From contig JWZX01002990.1 in assembly GCA_001275005.1 (NCBI GenBank), positions 1 to 18,916 of the forward strand: a DNA stretch of 18,916 bases, in the 5' to 3' direction. Both the position numbers and the translations under genes were made by a program. This DNA is from Chrysochromulina tobinii (lineage: Eukaryota; Haptophyta; Prymnesiales; Chrysochromulinaceae). A model generated the notes under the pieces. That model was not told the origin of the DNA. It was given only the letters and a program-made list of their open reading frames with translations, and did not search any database. Below, piece after piece: positions 1 through 7,511 of the stretch; within the stretch, counting starts at the first letter, position 1, and every line of letters begins with the position of its first letter.

Positions 1-2
1 CG

Positions 3-152
3 CGGCCGAGGATCCTAAGGCGCAGATCCACAACGGGGGCTGCCCGTGAGCGCCAGGGCATCCCCAAGAGCATGGGTAAGGAGGGTGCGTGGCGTAAATG
101 CATGCTCAAGGCACTGCCAGAGCGCCAGAGACGTCAAGAGCGGTTCGCATGA
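3..152 (+). CDS. possible 3' end of an upstream gene (partial)
   Basis: Frame 3 is open from the left edge to a TGA at 150-152 and gives about 49 residues. The second half (from about 51) reads like a natural basic C-terminus, with motifs such as RQGIPKSMGKEGAWRKC and LPERQRRQERFA. I recognise no family. No start lies within the window, so this would be the tail of a gene that begins to the left, on the same strand as the GID8 gene that follows. The call rests only on an open frame and a protein-like composition in a GC-rich region where open frames arise easily, so it may be chance. Overlapping frames at 46-381 and 98-376 look less protein-like. Confidence 0.25.
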   Translation, partial: RPRILRRRSTTGAARERQGIPKSMGKEGAWRKCMLKALPERQRRQERFA

Positions 153-497
153 AAAGGATGAACTCGAGCCGGCGACGGCCCGTGCAGCTGTTCGCGCGCG
201 CGCTGCCCTTCAAGGTCGGCAAGGGCAGCAGGGCGCGTGTCTCGCGCAGGGGGCTGTTCAAAAGATCGCAACGCGCACCTTCAAGGAAGCGCCCCGTGCG
301 GGGCCGACGAGAGGAAGCGCGCGACGTCTCTCGGGAGCATGGAAAAGCTCTGAGGAGCGTCGTCCCGAACTGGTAGATTAGAATTCTCATTTTCGCTCAC
401 TTCTCCGTGCTCCACGGAGTCGCTCTGCGCGAGCGCCGGACGGCGTGAAAGCCCCCAATTCCGAATGAAAGGGTTGCGCCTTCTCGATTTCGTCAAA
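153..497. other. intergenic / upstream region of GID8 gene
   Basis: This stretch of about 345 bp carries no coding sequence I can support. The short open frames here are rich in Arg, Ala and Ser, as expected of random GC-rich DNA. It should hold the 3' end of the possible left-edge gene and the promoter and 5' UTR of the GID8 homologue. An in-frame ATG at 465 is an alternative start for GID8. Confidence 0.5.
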
Positions 498-1166
498 ATG
501 AGCGAGAGAATGTCGTCTTCGTCGGCTTGGCACGATCGCGTCCGTGGCGTCGTGCTGACGAAGGCGACGATGAACTCCGTCGTCATGAACTACCTCGTTG
601 TGGAGGGCCACGTGGAAGCCGCCGAGGCGTTTCAGAAGGAGACTGGCACAAGCGCCGGCCACGACCTCAGCTCGATAAGCAATCGTCGGGTGATGCGGAT
701 GAGCCTCGAGGGCGGCGACTTGCCAACTGCGCTCACGCTCGCCGAGCAATACCTTGGGGATGCCGGACCTGAGCTTCACTTTGCTTTGCGGCAACAGCAG
801 CTCCTTGAACTCATTCGCCACAATGAGGTTGCTGCTGCCATCGGATTAGCGCAGAAAGAGCTCGCGCCTCGCGCTGAGAAGAACTCTGCGCTGCGGGCTG
901 AGCTCGAGCGCACTATGCTTCTCCTCGCCTTCGAGGAGCCAGAATCGAGCCCTGGCGGCGCCGAGCTGCTGAGCCAGCGACAACGCCAGCGGACGGCATC
1001 CTTTCTCAATGGATGGGTCCTGGCTGCAGAGGGCCATGAAAAGGAGGCGTCGCTCTGCATGCTGCTGCGAAGGCTGCACTGGGCTCAGGAGTCCCTGCAG
1101 CATAGGTGTGGTCCGTTCCCTAGGATCGGCAACTTCGAAGAGGCCCTTCCGCGCCTTAGCAGATGA
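498..1166 (+). CDS. GID8: GID8/TWA1-like LisH-CTLH-CRA protein, GID/CTLH E3 ligase subunit
   Basis: This is a complete homologue (222 aa from the chosen start; human GID8 is 228 aa) of the scaffold subunit of the GID/CTLH RING ubiquitin ligase. That complex acts in cytosol and nucleus; in yeast it degrades gluconeogenic enzymes. The LisH motif is at about residues 27-57 (core MNSVVMNYLVVEGHVEAAEA). The CTLH region is at about 60-122 and contains LRQQQLLELIRHNE, close to the HLQQQHLIELIRQRE of animal GID8. The CRA region is at about 123-204, with ELERTMLLLAFEEPESSP and LLRRLHWAQESL. The ATG at 498 has an A at -3 (tcaaaATGa). The in-frame ATG at 465 has a C at -3 and would add 11 residues not expected in the family. 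There is no intron. The next gene converges on it about 400 bp away. Confidence 0.92.
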   Translation: MSERMSSSSAWHDRVRGVVLTKATMNSVVMNYLVVEGHVEAAEAFQKETGTSAGHDLSSISNRRVMRMSLEGGDLPTALTLAEQYLGDAGPELHFALRQQQLLELIRHNEVAAAIGLAQKELAPRAEKNSALRAELERTMLLLAFEEPESSPGGAELLSQRQRQRTASFLNGWVLAAEGHEKEASLCMLLRRLHWAQESLQHRCGPFPRIGNFEEALPRLSR

Positions 1167-1568
1167 AGGCGAAAGAGGACGAGAGCGTATAGCAGCACAC
1201 CCGCAGGGCCGGCAGGACCCCGGCCACAGCGGCACCGCGGCGCGGGTCACGAGAGTCTCCGATGCGACCAGGTAGCGACCAGGGTGAATATCTTACAGGG
1301 ATACTAGATGAAATTCGATAGAGAGTCGGGTCGAGAGAAGTACGACCACACCAGATCGCATCACTTCATTTGCCATCGACGCAAGAGTGATCGTGTCGCG
1401 TGCCTCGATCGGGGCCGCCACAAAGTCACGGTGTCACGCGATCACGCCGCGCGCGCAACCTGAACCGGTCCCCGACATGCCGGTCACGATTCCGATTTGC
1501 CATTTGGCATCGATCGGGCGCACGCTCTCGCTCATACATGTGTGTATCTCGAATCGAACCCATTGGCG
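1167..1568. other. convergent intergenic region, no gene seen
   Basis: About 400 bp lie between the stop codons of the GID8 gene (+) and the F-box/OmpA-like gene (-). They presumably hold both 3' UTRs and terminators. I see no RNA gene. A partial TTCGATT T-loop-like string on the minus strand near 1547-1565 lacks a pairing stem. A small open frame at 1387-1572 has no recognisable product. Confidence 0.55.
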
Positions 1569-2582
1569 CTAATTGACGTCCAGAGGCGGAAGCTCTGGCC
1601 CCCCCTCGTCGTCCTCGCTCGCCATGTCGTCCTCGTAATCATTGGGCGCCACGCCCAAGTTCGCAAAAAGGTGGTGAAGCATTGCAGCGCTGACTGTGAC
1701 ATGCTCACCGTTTGGAAGGCTCACGGAAAGGGATTGCGAGTCGCCACCTGCATCGGCGGTACCGTCGTCATCGTCATCGTCCAGCGCACCGTCCGGCGTG
1801 GCCTCGAGCGGCGGCTCGCCAGGAGGCCGTGGAATCGCGGACCGCTTTCGCCGCGTGGGCACCTCAAAGCGATCGCCTCGGAGGTACAGCTCAACGCGTC
1901 GATTAAGGGCTGCGCCCTCTTCGTCAACAGGCTCACCCATGCCTCGTTGGCCGAAGCACCACACGCGAGGTCGCGCGCACCCCCACGCTCTCACGCGCAC
2001 ACGTGAGGAGAAGGTCTCACCGAGGCCTGCTAGCCTTGCTTGCTGTACCAGCGCATTGACGACAGCATCCGCTCGCACTCGCGTGAACTCACGAGCCTGC
2101 CCAGGCAGCGGCATCGCGTAGAGAGCCTCCAGCCCGCAGTGAGCCTCGACCGACAATTGGAGAGATGTGTGTCGACAGAGGATCTTGGCCACTTTCACCA
2201 AGGATGAGTTGGCACTCCTTTCGACTGTCGTGCTGCCCCAGTCGAAGAAGATGGCACTTGCGCACTCGGCCATCGTCTCCGCAATTTCAAGATGCTCAAT
2301 TGATGAGATGCTGCACGTGCTCGCCTCCAGCCCTCGAAGGGAGGCGAGCCATCGAAGAGTTTCTGGTTCCTTGAGGTTGTCGTGAACAGCACGGCACGTG
2401 ACAGCAAAGGCACCAAGAGTTCGACCGTCAAGCGACACGGCGATGAGGTTGACCTCATCACGAAGCCAAAAGTCCTCCGACATGGCACCTCCCTTCTCGT
2501 TCTCGTTGTACACCTGCATCCTCTCGTTGTCCGCCTTGAGAGCGCGCTGGTTCGCCTCCTTGAGCTTCTTCTCGAACTCCAT
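1569..2582 (-). CDS. F-box-like N-terminus fused to OmpA-like domain
   Basis: The product is 337 aa from the first in-frame ATG at 2582 (the frame continues upstream only through a TTG). Residues 1-35 are charged and helical (MEFEKKLKEANQRALKADNE). Residues about 39-80 resemble an F-box: LRDEVNLIAVSLDGRTLGAF, then VTCRAVHDN and LRWLA, matching the 'LPDE...L..R.L......C+......D..LW' pattern. Residues about 108-234 look like an OmpA C-terminal domain: the strand AIFFDWGSTTVE, LQLSVEAHCG at the 'V.GHTD' position, FTRVRADAVVNALV at the 'LS..RA..V' helix, and the closing NRRVELYL. The conserved Arg (R170) is present, but the Asp of GHTD that helps bind diaminopimelate in bacteria falls on Gly150, so peptidoglycan binding is doubtful. 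The tail (about 268-337) is acidic with a poly-Asp run. A substrate adaptor for an SCF ubiquitin ligase is possible but inferred from a weak F-box. Confidence 0.72.
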   Translation of the reverse strand: MEFEKKLKEANQRALKADNERMQVYNENEKGGAMSEDFWLRDEVNLIAVSLDGRTLGAFAVTCRAVHDNLKEPETLRWLASLRGLEASTCSISSIEHLEIAETMAECASAIFFDWGSTTVERSANSSLVKVAKILCRHTSLQLSVEAHCGLEALYAMPLPGQAREFTRVRADAVVNALVQQARLAGLGETFSSRVRVRAWGCARPRVWCFGQRGMGEPVDEEGAALNRRVELYLRGDRFEVPTRRKRSAIPRPPGEPPLEATPDGALDDDDDDGTADAGGDSQSLSVSLPNGEHVTVSAAMLHHLFANLGVAPNDYEDDMASEDDEGGPELPPLDVN

Positions 2583-2757
2583 GTGGAGCAATCGTGTGTG
2601 AACGAGAATTAATTGGCCGTACGAGTCTTGCCGAACTCAAGTATTTTGCCGAACTGACTCAAGATCTCACTATGCGAATTCGCGCGACGCAGACCGGCCT
2701 CATCCAAATACGTCGGATCTCCCTCTCACGATTTCGGGAAGAAATCTCGAGGCCCAG
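2583..2757. promoter_or_regulatory. divergent promoter region with 18-bp-spaced direct repeat
   Basis: This 175 bp gap separates the start codons of the F-box/OmpA-like gene (-) and the DUF760/EF-hand gene (+), so both promoters must sit here or overlap the genes. It is more AT-rich than its surroundings. It contains two exact copies of TTGCCGAACT at 2628-2637 and 2646-2655 (18 bp start to start), each followed by CTCAAG-like sequence. The repeat could bind a factor, but no known site is recognised. Confidence 0.4.
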
Positions 2758-3975
2758 ATGATCGTCCCAATGCTTGTGGTGCTTCTCGTGCCAAGTGCTG
2801 TGGCGTTCCACGTGGCAACCATTCAAGATGCAGCTCGCTCGCGACATGCAGCTCGCTCGATAACATTGACAATGGCTGCTGATGCAAATGGCGACAACGA
2901 TGATAAGTCTGCGGGTCCGCTCCTACCGCCAGCAGAGCTGGAGCGCTTGAGGAGCCGGATTCAAAAGATACAAGAAAACGGTATTACGTCGCCTTCGGAG
3001 AAACTCTTTGAGCTCGCCACGAAGGAGACGCCGAGCGCGCTCATGCGCAGCTTTTTCGCTGGGGCATCGCCAGAGGTTTCACAGGCGATGCGGGATGCGA
3101 TCACGTCGCTACTTGGATCCCTGCCGCCGCTGGAGTTCGATGCACGCATGACTACCACAGGCGACAAGCTCGCCGCGCTCATGCTGCAGCTCCAGATGAC
3201 GGGATACATGCTCCGCAATGCCGAGTACGTGATGACCCTGCGCCGCCTTCTTCAGTTGAAGACGCGCTCAGCCGCCGAGTATCGCGAAGCCTTTGCTCGC
3301 CTAGACCTTGATGGCTCCGGCTACATTGAGGTGGGCGAGGTTGAGGAGCTTCTGCGCCAAGTGTACAAGGGCGACGTCCCTTCGGTGGAAATCTCGTCCT
3401 TCATCGCCCTCTTTGACACAGACAGCGACGGGCGCGTGAGCTGGGAGGAGTTTGCCCACGCCCTCGGCGCCACGGAGGGTGCGACGGCTCCGTCGAATTT
3501 CCTCGCGCTACCCGCCCCACCGGAGGGCATCACGGCGCCGCAGCCAACATTGACAGGCACCGTCACAGTCTCTCTGGACGACGGCACAGAGGTGAAAATG
3601 GACGCCAACGCCTACATGGACCAGCTCAAGTCGGAGGCAGAGGCGCTTCGCCGCGATCTCAGAAACATGGAGCAGAAGAAAGCGCAGACGGAGGCAACCT
3701 TCTCGACCTCGATCGCGGCGTATGTGTCCTCGCTCTCCGAGTCGCAGCTAAAAGCTCTCACCTCGGGCATCTCGGAGGATGTGGTGGGCGCCATGCGGCT
3801 GCTCGTCAAGTACTTGCTTCGCGACCCCTCCGGTGAGGGCGAGCTCGGCAAGGATCAGGAGGTCACTATGGAGCAAGCGAAGCTGCAAACGCTCTGCCTC
3901 TACCAGCTGGTGCTCGGCTACAAGCTGAGGGAGGCCGAAGCAACCGGAGAAGCGAACGAGTCTATAGGACGATGA
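2758..3975 (+). CDS. plastid-targeted DUF760/EF-hand protein
   Basis: This 405-aa protein begins with a hydrophobic signal peptide (MIVPMLVVLLVPSAVAF). Predicted cleavage is before Phe17 in AVA|F, followed by an Arg/Ser/Ala-rich stretch (about 22-39), which is the bipartite plastid-import layout of red-lineage secondary algae. Residues about 84-168 (LFELATKETPSALMRSFF, LQMTGYMLRNAEYVMTLRRL) and about 325-393 (LKALTSGISEDVVGAMRLLV, LCLYQLVLGYKLREAE) resemble the DUF760 halves of plant chloroplast proteins such as UV-B-induced At3g17800. Between them lie two canonical EF-hand loops: D183-E194 (DLDGSGYIEVGE) and D220-E231 (DTDSDGRVSWEE), both with full Ca2+ ligand sets. A short coiled coil follows (about 284-312). 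The biochemical role of DUF760 is unknown. A Ca2+-responsive stromal or thylakoid-associated function is inferred. The ATG at 2758 is chosen because it gives the signal peptide. Confidence 0.82.
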   Translation: MIVPMLVVLLVPSAVAFHVATIQDAARSRHAARSITLTMAADANGDNDDKSAGPLLPPAELERLRSRIQKIQENGITSPSEKLFELATKETPSALMRSFFAGASPEVSQAMRDAITSLLGSLPPLEFDARMTTTGDKLAALMLQLQMTGYMLRNAEYVMTLRRLLQLKTRSAAEYREAFARLDLDGSGYIEVGEVEELLRQVYKGDVPSVEISSFIALFDTDSDGRVSWEEFAHALGATEGATAPSNFLALPAPPEGITAPQPTLTGTVTVSLDDGTEVKMDANAYMDQLKSEAEALRRDLRNMEQKKAQTEATFSTSIAAYVSSLSESQLKALTSGISEDVVGAMRLLVKYLLRDPSGEGELGKDQEVTMEQAKLQTLCLYQLVLGYKLREAEATGEANESIGR

Positions 3976-4770
3976 GCTGATCGTGCCTAACACTTTGGGT
4001 CCGCGGCGTTACGCGGCGTGCCGTCAAGGAGTGCCGGAACATTCGTCCCCCCTATTGTTAAATGATGACCGGCGCGGACGGGCGCAGGGACGTTTTCAGC
4101 TCGTGACCTCGGCTCGTTGGAGGTGTCTTCTGGACTGCCACTCAATCGTAACTCAATCGTTTGAACTACGATCTCGTCTGCGGCAACGTTTCGAGGTCCG
4201 CTCGCTGCGACCCGTCAACGCGCACACCGACCCCCGACGACAACGGGGCCAGCGGGGAAGGGCAGGGCGGGTCGAATCTAGGTCGAATCGCGATTCGCAG
4301 ACGCCCCGCGGACCGGTGCCGACCGAGCGGTTGGCGGACCGAACGCCGCCCGCGAACGCCGCCCGCGCGCACATCAGTCGATCCAGCTTGATGTCACCGC
4401 GTTCCGGCCACGCGTTTTTTCCGCCGTGAGACTGAGAGCCGGTTAGCGGTTAGTGGACTTATAGCGCCGGACACTTACGGGTACCCGGCCCGGGGGTGTC
4501 GCACCGCCTTAAACTTTGTACTTTCAAGAACAAGATTTAATTGTGTGACAAGCCTGTGACACACTGAATGCTGACTGAATGTCTTGCTCCTGGGACACGG
4601 AGCAATCTAGCAATGATGTCACAATGCGATGCGACGGCGCTGCAGGGGTCGTGACGTGGGTGCCGCGGTTAGGCTACAGGCTAGAGGCGCCGTCGCGGTT
4701 GCTTCCCGGCCATTTACTCGTATCGAGTACTCGTACGGTGAGCCGAGTGCGAGTCTGCAATCAAAGAGCC
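3976..4770. other. 795-bp convergent intergenic region with small tandem duplications
   Basis: No gene is supported here. The longest frame (3983-4429, +) has low-complexity Arg/Pro/Ser composition. I see several short direct duplications: actcaatcgt at 4140-4149 and 4151-4160; gaacgccgcccgc twice in tandem at 4341-4366; tgtgaca at 4544 and 4555; actgaatg at 4563 and 4574. The last two pairs share an 11-bp spacing. Positions 4508-4570 are AT-rich and may be 3' UTR or terminator sequence of the gene ending at 4771. No tRNA or other RNA gene was recognised. Confidence 0.5.
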
Positions 4771-7296
4771 TTACTCGTGTCGTGTCCCGGCTACAGTATC
4801 GTCTATCGTGCCTTCCTTTAAGCCGCGCAGGAGCTGGAGGATCGACTCGCGCCACTGCGGGATCGTCGTCGTGGAGGGCTGGTCGATGCGAAGCAGATGA
4901 CACTTGCCCTGCTGCGAGAGGCAGAGCTCATCCATGCGGCCGATGGTGAAGTCGCACGCGGAGACGTTTCTGAGATCGATCCGGCCGCGCATGCCCTCGT
5001 ACTCGCCCTGTGGTGGCTCGATGTCAGCGTGCCAAATGTTGGCATCCGCATGCAGAGCCACCGAGCGCAAGCTCCAATCAATGATATCTTCAGATGGCGC
5101 AGTACCGAAGCCCTCGTATCCGTACAGCTTTGCCATGAGCAGCTGATCTCGGAGCACAGGCTTACCCGTCGGCTCCTCGCCGGCATCGACATCATAGTCC
5201 GAGTCTTCCGAATCCTCGTCCTGGTCCTCGTCCAGCGGCGTGGCTCCAAGCCCTGGAGGGGCTGTAGGTACCGGCGGCACCTTTGGCACGGGCACGGCCT
5301 CGTTCATCGGCGCAGCTTGTTTGGCAGGCGACGGCGGTGCGGGCGCGGTGGTCGATGCTGTGGGTGGTACTAGTGGCTCCGGTGGCTGCACCTCGATCGG
5401 AGCGGCAGTAGGGGGCTTCTTCACCGCAGCTGGTGGTGGTGCCTCCATGACAGGCGGTAGTGGCGCTGGCCCATGGGCCTCCGCCGACGCGGCCACCGCT
5501 ATCGTCTCCGCCTCCGCCGCGTCCTTGGCGGCGGCTTCGGCGTGCTGCCTTGCCTCGATCTCCCTGACCTGAGCGCCCTCCTTGGCCTCTGAGGCCGACG
5601 TAGCGATTTGGTCGAGTCTTTGCACTTCAGCTTCGAGGGCGCTCACGTTGCTGCCACCCTCTTCCTCATCGTGTGCTTGGGCGCCTTTTTTGCGTCCGAC
5701 GAAACGTGAGAGCATGCTCTGTGACTTTTTGGAGGTAGCTTTGGCCGCTACGGCTTGCTTTGCTCGCGCGAGTTTCTCGCGGGCATGCTCGGCCGCATCC
5801 TTGGCTGCTTCGGCCTGCTGGGCCGCCACCTTGTGCGCCGCCGCCGCTACCCGTGCCTGCTCCTCCGCACGCATCTGCGCTTGCCTCTGCTGCGCAGCGT
5901 GCTCCTGCGCCTCGCGCACGATCACATTGACGGCAGGAGCGGAGGCCTTGCTGATGATGGCTTGAGGAGGGTCCTCCTCCGACTCAAACTCACTCTCGGG
6001 CTCGTCGCTGTCGCCGTAGCTCCAAATCTCTTCATCCTCGAGGCCATCGAGCTCCTCCGATGCCTTGCTCTTCGCCGTCACCACGAAAGGTGGTGGGGAT
6101 CCCGCCGATGCTAAGACTGGTGGCGAGGCTGGCAGCAGAGCAGTCGGCGGTGACGTGGGCGGTGCCGTCTTGGCGGGTGACGCGTGCGGTGCCGTCTTGG
6201 CGGGTGACGCGGGCGGTGACGTCTTGGCGGGTGACGCGGGCGGTGACGTCTTGGCGGGTGACGGTGTCTTGGCGGCGGTTGAGGCTTGGGCGGGCCGCGC
6301 GGCCGCCCCGGCCTCGGCGCGCAGGTGCGCTAGGTCGGGCAGATTGCGCTCGGCGTCGTCGTCGTCCGCCTCTGTCCCGGCGGCGCCAAGAGGGGTCTTT
6401 GGTTGAGTCGCGGGCCATCCCATTGTATCGAAGTCGTCATCGTCCTCGGCTGGAGCTTCAGGGCGAGGGGCTACTGCGAGGAGCGCAGCCTCCACCGTGG
6501 CCACCGCCGCACTTGTCTCAACGTCGCTCGTCTCCATCGAGCCTTCCTCCTCCTCGCCTTCAACCTCTTGTACCGGTGGAGGCGCTATAGGTGGCGCAGC
6601 GGGCGACCGTACAGCTGCAGGCGGCGGCACAGGCACTTTAGGTGGCGCAGCGGGCGACCTCGCTTGAGGCGGTGGCACGGGCGGCGGTGCGGGAGAAGCC
6701 ACACGCTGCGCCGCTGGCGGCGAAGGTGCTGGCGGCAGCATCGCGACGGGAGGGGCTGACGGATTTGAGGGTGGTGAGGACTTCTTTGCCACAGGCGGTT
6801 TTTTCGCTTTGTCTGCCTCCAGCTCGGCCTCGATCGCCACCTTGCGGCGAACGGCCGCGCCGCGCCTGGCTTCGCGCGCCTCACGAGCGCGATCCTCGGC
6901 CGCCTGCAATTCCTCCAATTCATGCTCGAGCAGCTCCTGCGCCGACGGCGAGCCAGCGAGCACTTTGCGTGCATGGTCCTGGGCGGCGAGCTGAGCCGTC
7001 CGGGCTGCCTCGACTCGCTTCACGAGTACGCGAGCGTCCGCGAGCTGCTTGAGCAGCGACTGCTGCTCCTGCTCCATGAGGACCTTCATCTCGTCACGTC
7101 GTTGCAATGTCTGCTCGAGGCTGCTGATTCGCTGGTCACGAGCGGCAAGCTCGCGCCGCACAAGCTGGATCTCGCGGGAGTCAGCATTCCGCCCACCGCA
7201 GGAGAGTGCAATTTCGCGCAGACTAGCGAGGAAGTCCTCGAGCTCAGCCTTGAGCATCGTCTCCGCTTTTTTGGATGACTCGGGCATGCGAAGCAT
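4771..7296 (-). CDS. large coiled-coil, Pro/Ala-rich protein with PH-like C-terminus
   Basis: One uninterrupted frame of 841 aa, starting at ATG 7296 (a second ATG, codon 4, is at 7287). I do not recognise the family. Residues about 8-165 form a coiled coil (REIQLVRRELAARDQRISSL). Residues 166-245 are Pro-rich (APPPVPPPQARSPAAPP), and 246-330 are acidic. Residues 344-395 hold SPAKT repeats, each SPAK fitting the proline-directed kinase consensus S-P-x-K. Residues 455-605 form a second Ala-rich coiled coil, and 615-685 a second Pro-rich segment. The C-terminus (about 712-828) is the only globular part: LRDQLLMAKLYGYEGFGTAP, GRIDLRNVSACDFTI and a final helix PQWRESILQLLRGL. The beta-rich core followed by a Trp-containing helix resembles a PH domain, but weakly. 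A cytoskeletal or membrane scaffold is plausible. It diverges from SPAG6; no functional link is proven. Confidence 0.68.
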   Translation of the reverse strand: MLRMPESSKKAETMLKAELEDFLASLREIALSCGGRNADSREIQLVRRELAARDQRISSLEQTLQRRDEMKVLMEQEQQSLLKQLADARVLVKRVEAARTAQLAAQDHARKVLAGSPSAQELLEHELEELQAAEDRAREAREARRGAAVRRKVAIEAELEADKAKKPPVAKKSSPPSNPSAPPVAMLPPAPSPPAAQRVASPAPPPVPPPQARSPAAPPKVPVPPPAAVRSPAAPPIAPPPVQEVEGEEEEGSMETSDVETSAAVATVEAALLAVAPRPEAPAEDDDDFDTMGWPATQPKTPLGAAGTEADDDDAERNLPDLAHLRAEAGAAARPAQASTAAKTPSPAKTSPPASPAKTSPPASPAKTAPHASPAKTAPPTSPPTALLPASPPVLASAGSPPPFVVTAKSKASEELDGLEDEEIWSYGDSDEPESEFESEEDPPQAIISKASAPAVNVIVREAQEHAAQQRQAQMRAEEQARVAAAAHKVAAQQAEAAKDAAEHAREKLARAKQAVAAKATSKKSQSMLSRFVGRKKGAQAHDEEEGGSNVSALEAEVQRLDQIATSASEAKEGAQVREIEARQHAEAAAKDAAEAETIAVAASAEAHGPAPLPPVMEAPPPAAVKKPPTAAPIEVQPPEPLVPPTASTTAPAPPSPAKQAAPMNEAVPVPKVPPVPTAPPGLGATPLDEDQDEDSEDSDYDVDAGEEPTGKPVLRDQLLMAKLYGYEGFGTAPSEDIIDWSLRSVALHADANIWHADIEPPQGEYEGMRGRIDLRNVSACDFTIGRMDELCLSQQGKCHLLRIDQPSTTTIPQWRESILQLLRGLKEGTIDDTVAGTRHE
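6150..6275. repeat. 27-bp minisatellite encoding SPAKT repeats
   Basis: Four full 27-bp units lie at 6150-6176, 6177-6203, 6204-6230 and 6231-6257, each near gtgacgcgggcggtgacgtc + ttggcgg with one to three substitutions. A shortened 18-bp copy follows at 6258-6275. The unit is a multiple of three and lies inside the large coiled-coil gene, giving a nine-residue protein repeat of the form SPAKT(S/A)PxA. The 9-bp loss in the last copy keeps the frame. Confidence 0.9.
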
Positions 7297-7511
7297 CCTG
7301 GGACCAGCGTGCGGGCGTACTTCAAAAATTGGGGCCAGTCTGAGCCGTTGACTTCAAGGCGCGTGAAGTTGTGGAAAATGTCAAGTCAACAAGACGAATT
7401 CTTCCCAGTTGCCTTCACGCGTTTCGTTCACTCACAACTTCACACATCAGCCTAATAAGCCCAGCCCGCCTGCTGTTGCACTTCGCACCGATCCGGGGCT
7501 CCATCGCTCCA
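7297..7511. promoter_or_regulatory. divergent promoter region of coiled-coil gene and SPAG6
   Basis: The start codons of the 841-aa protein gene (-) and the SPAG6 homologue (+) are 215 bp apart, so this gap must serve as a two-way promoter. It is less GC-rich than the coding sequence around it. The SPAG6 frame is open back to 7371, but only from a GTG, so that part is treated as 5' UTR. No known binding site is recognised. Confidence 0.45.

Noticed and set aside
1540-1570. tRNA-like T-loop (TTCGATT) on the minus strand
   Set aside because: The flanking bases do not pair as a T-stem and no acceptor or anticodon arm can be drawn nearby.
3983-4429. 148-aa plus-strand frame after the DUF760/EF-hand gene
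   Set aside because: It has low-complexity Arg/Pro/Ser composition and no recognisable domain; overlapping frames on both strands are equally open.
7371-7511. N-terminal extension of SPAG6
   Set aside because: It could start only from a GTG. The first ATG is at 7512 and directly gives the family N-terminus.
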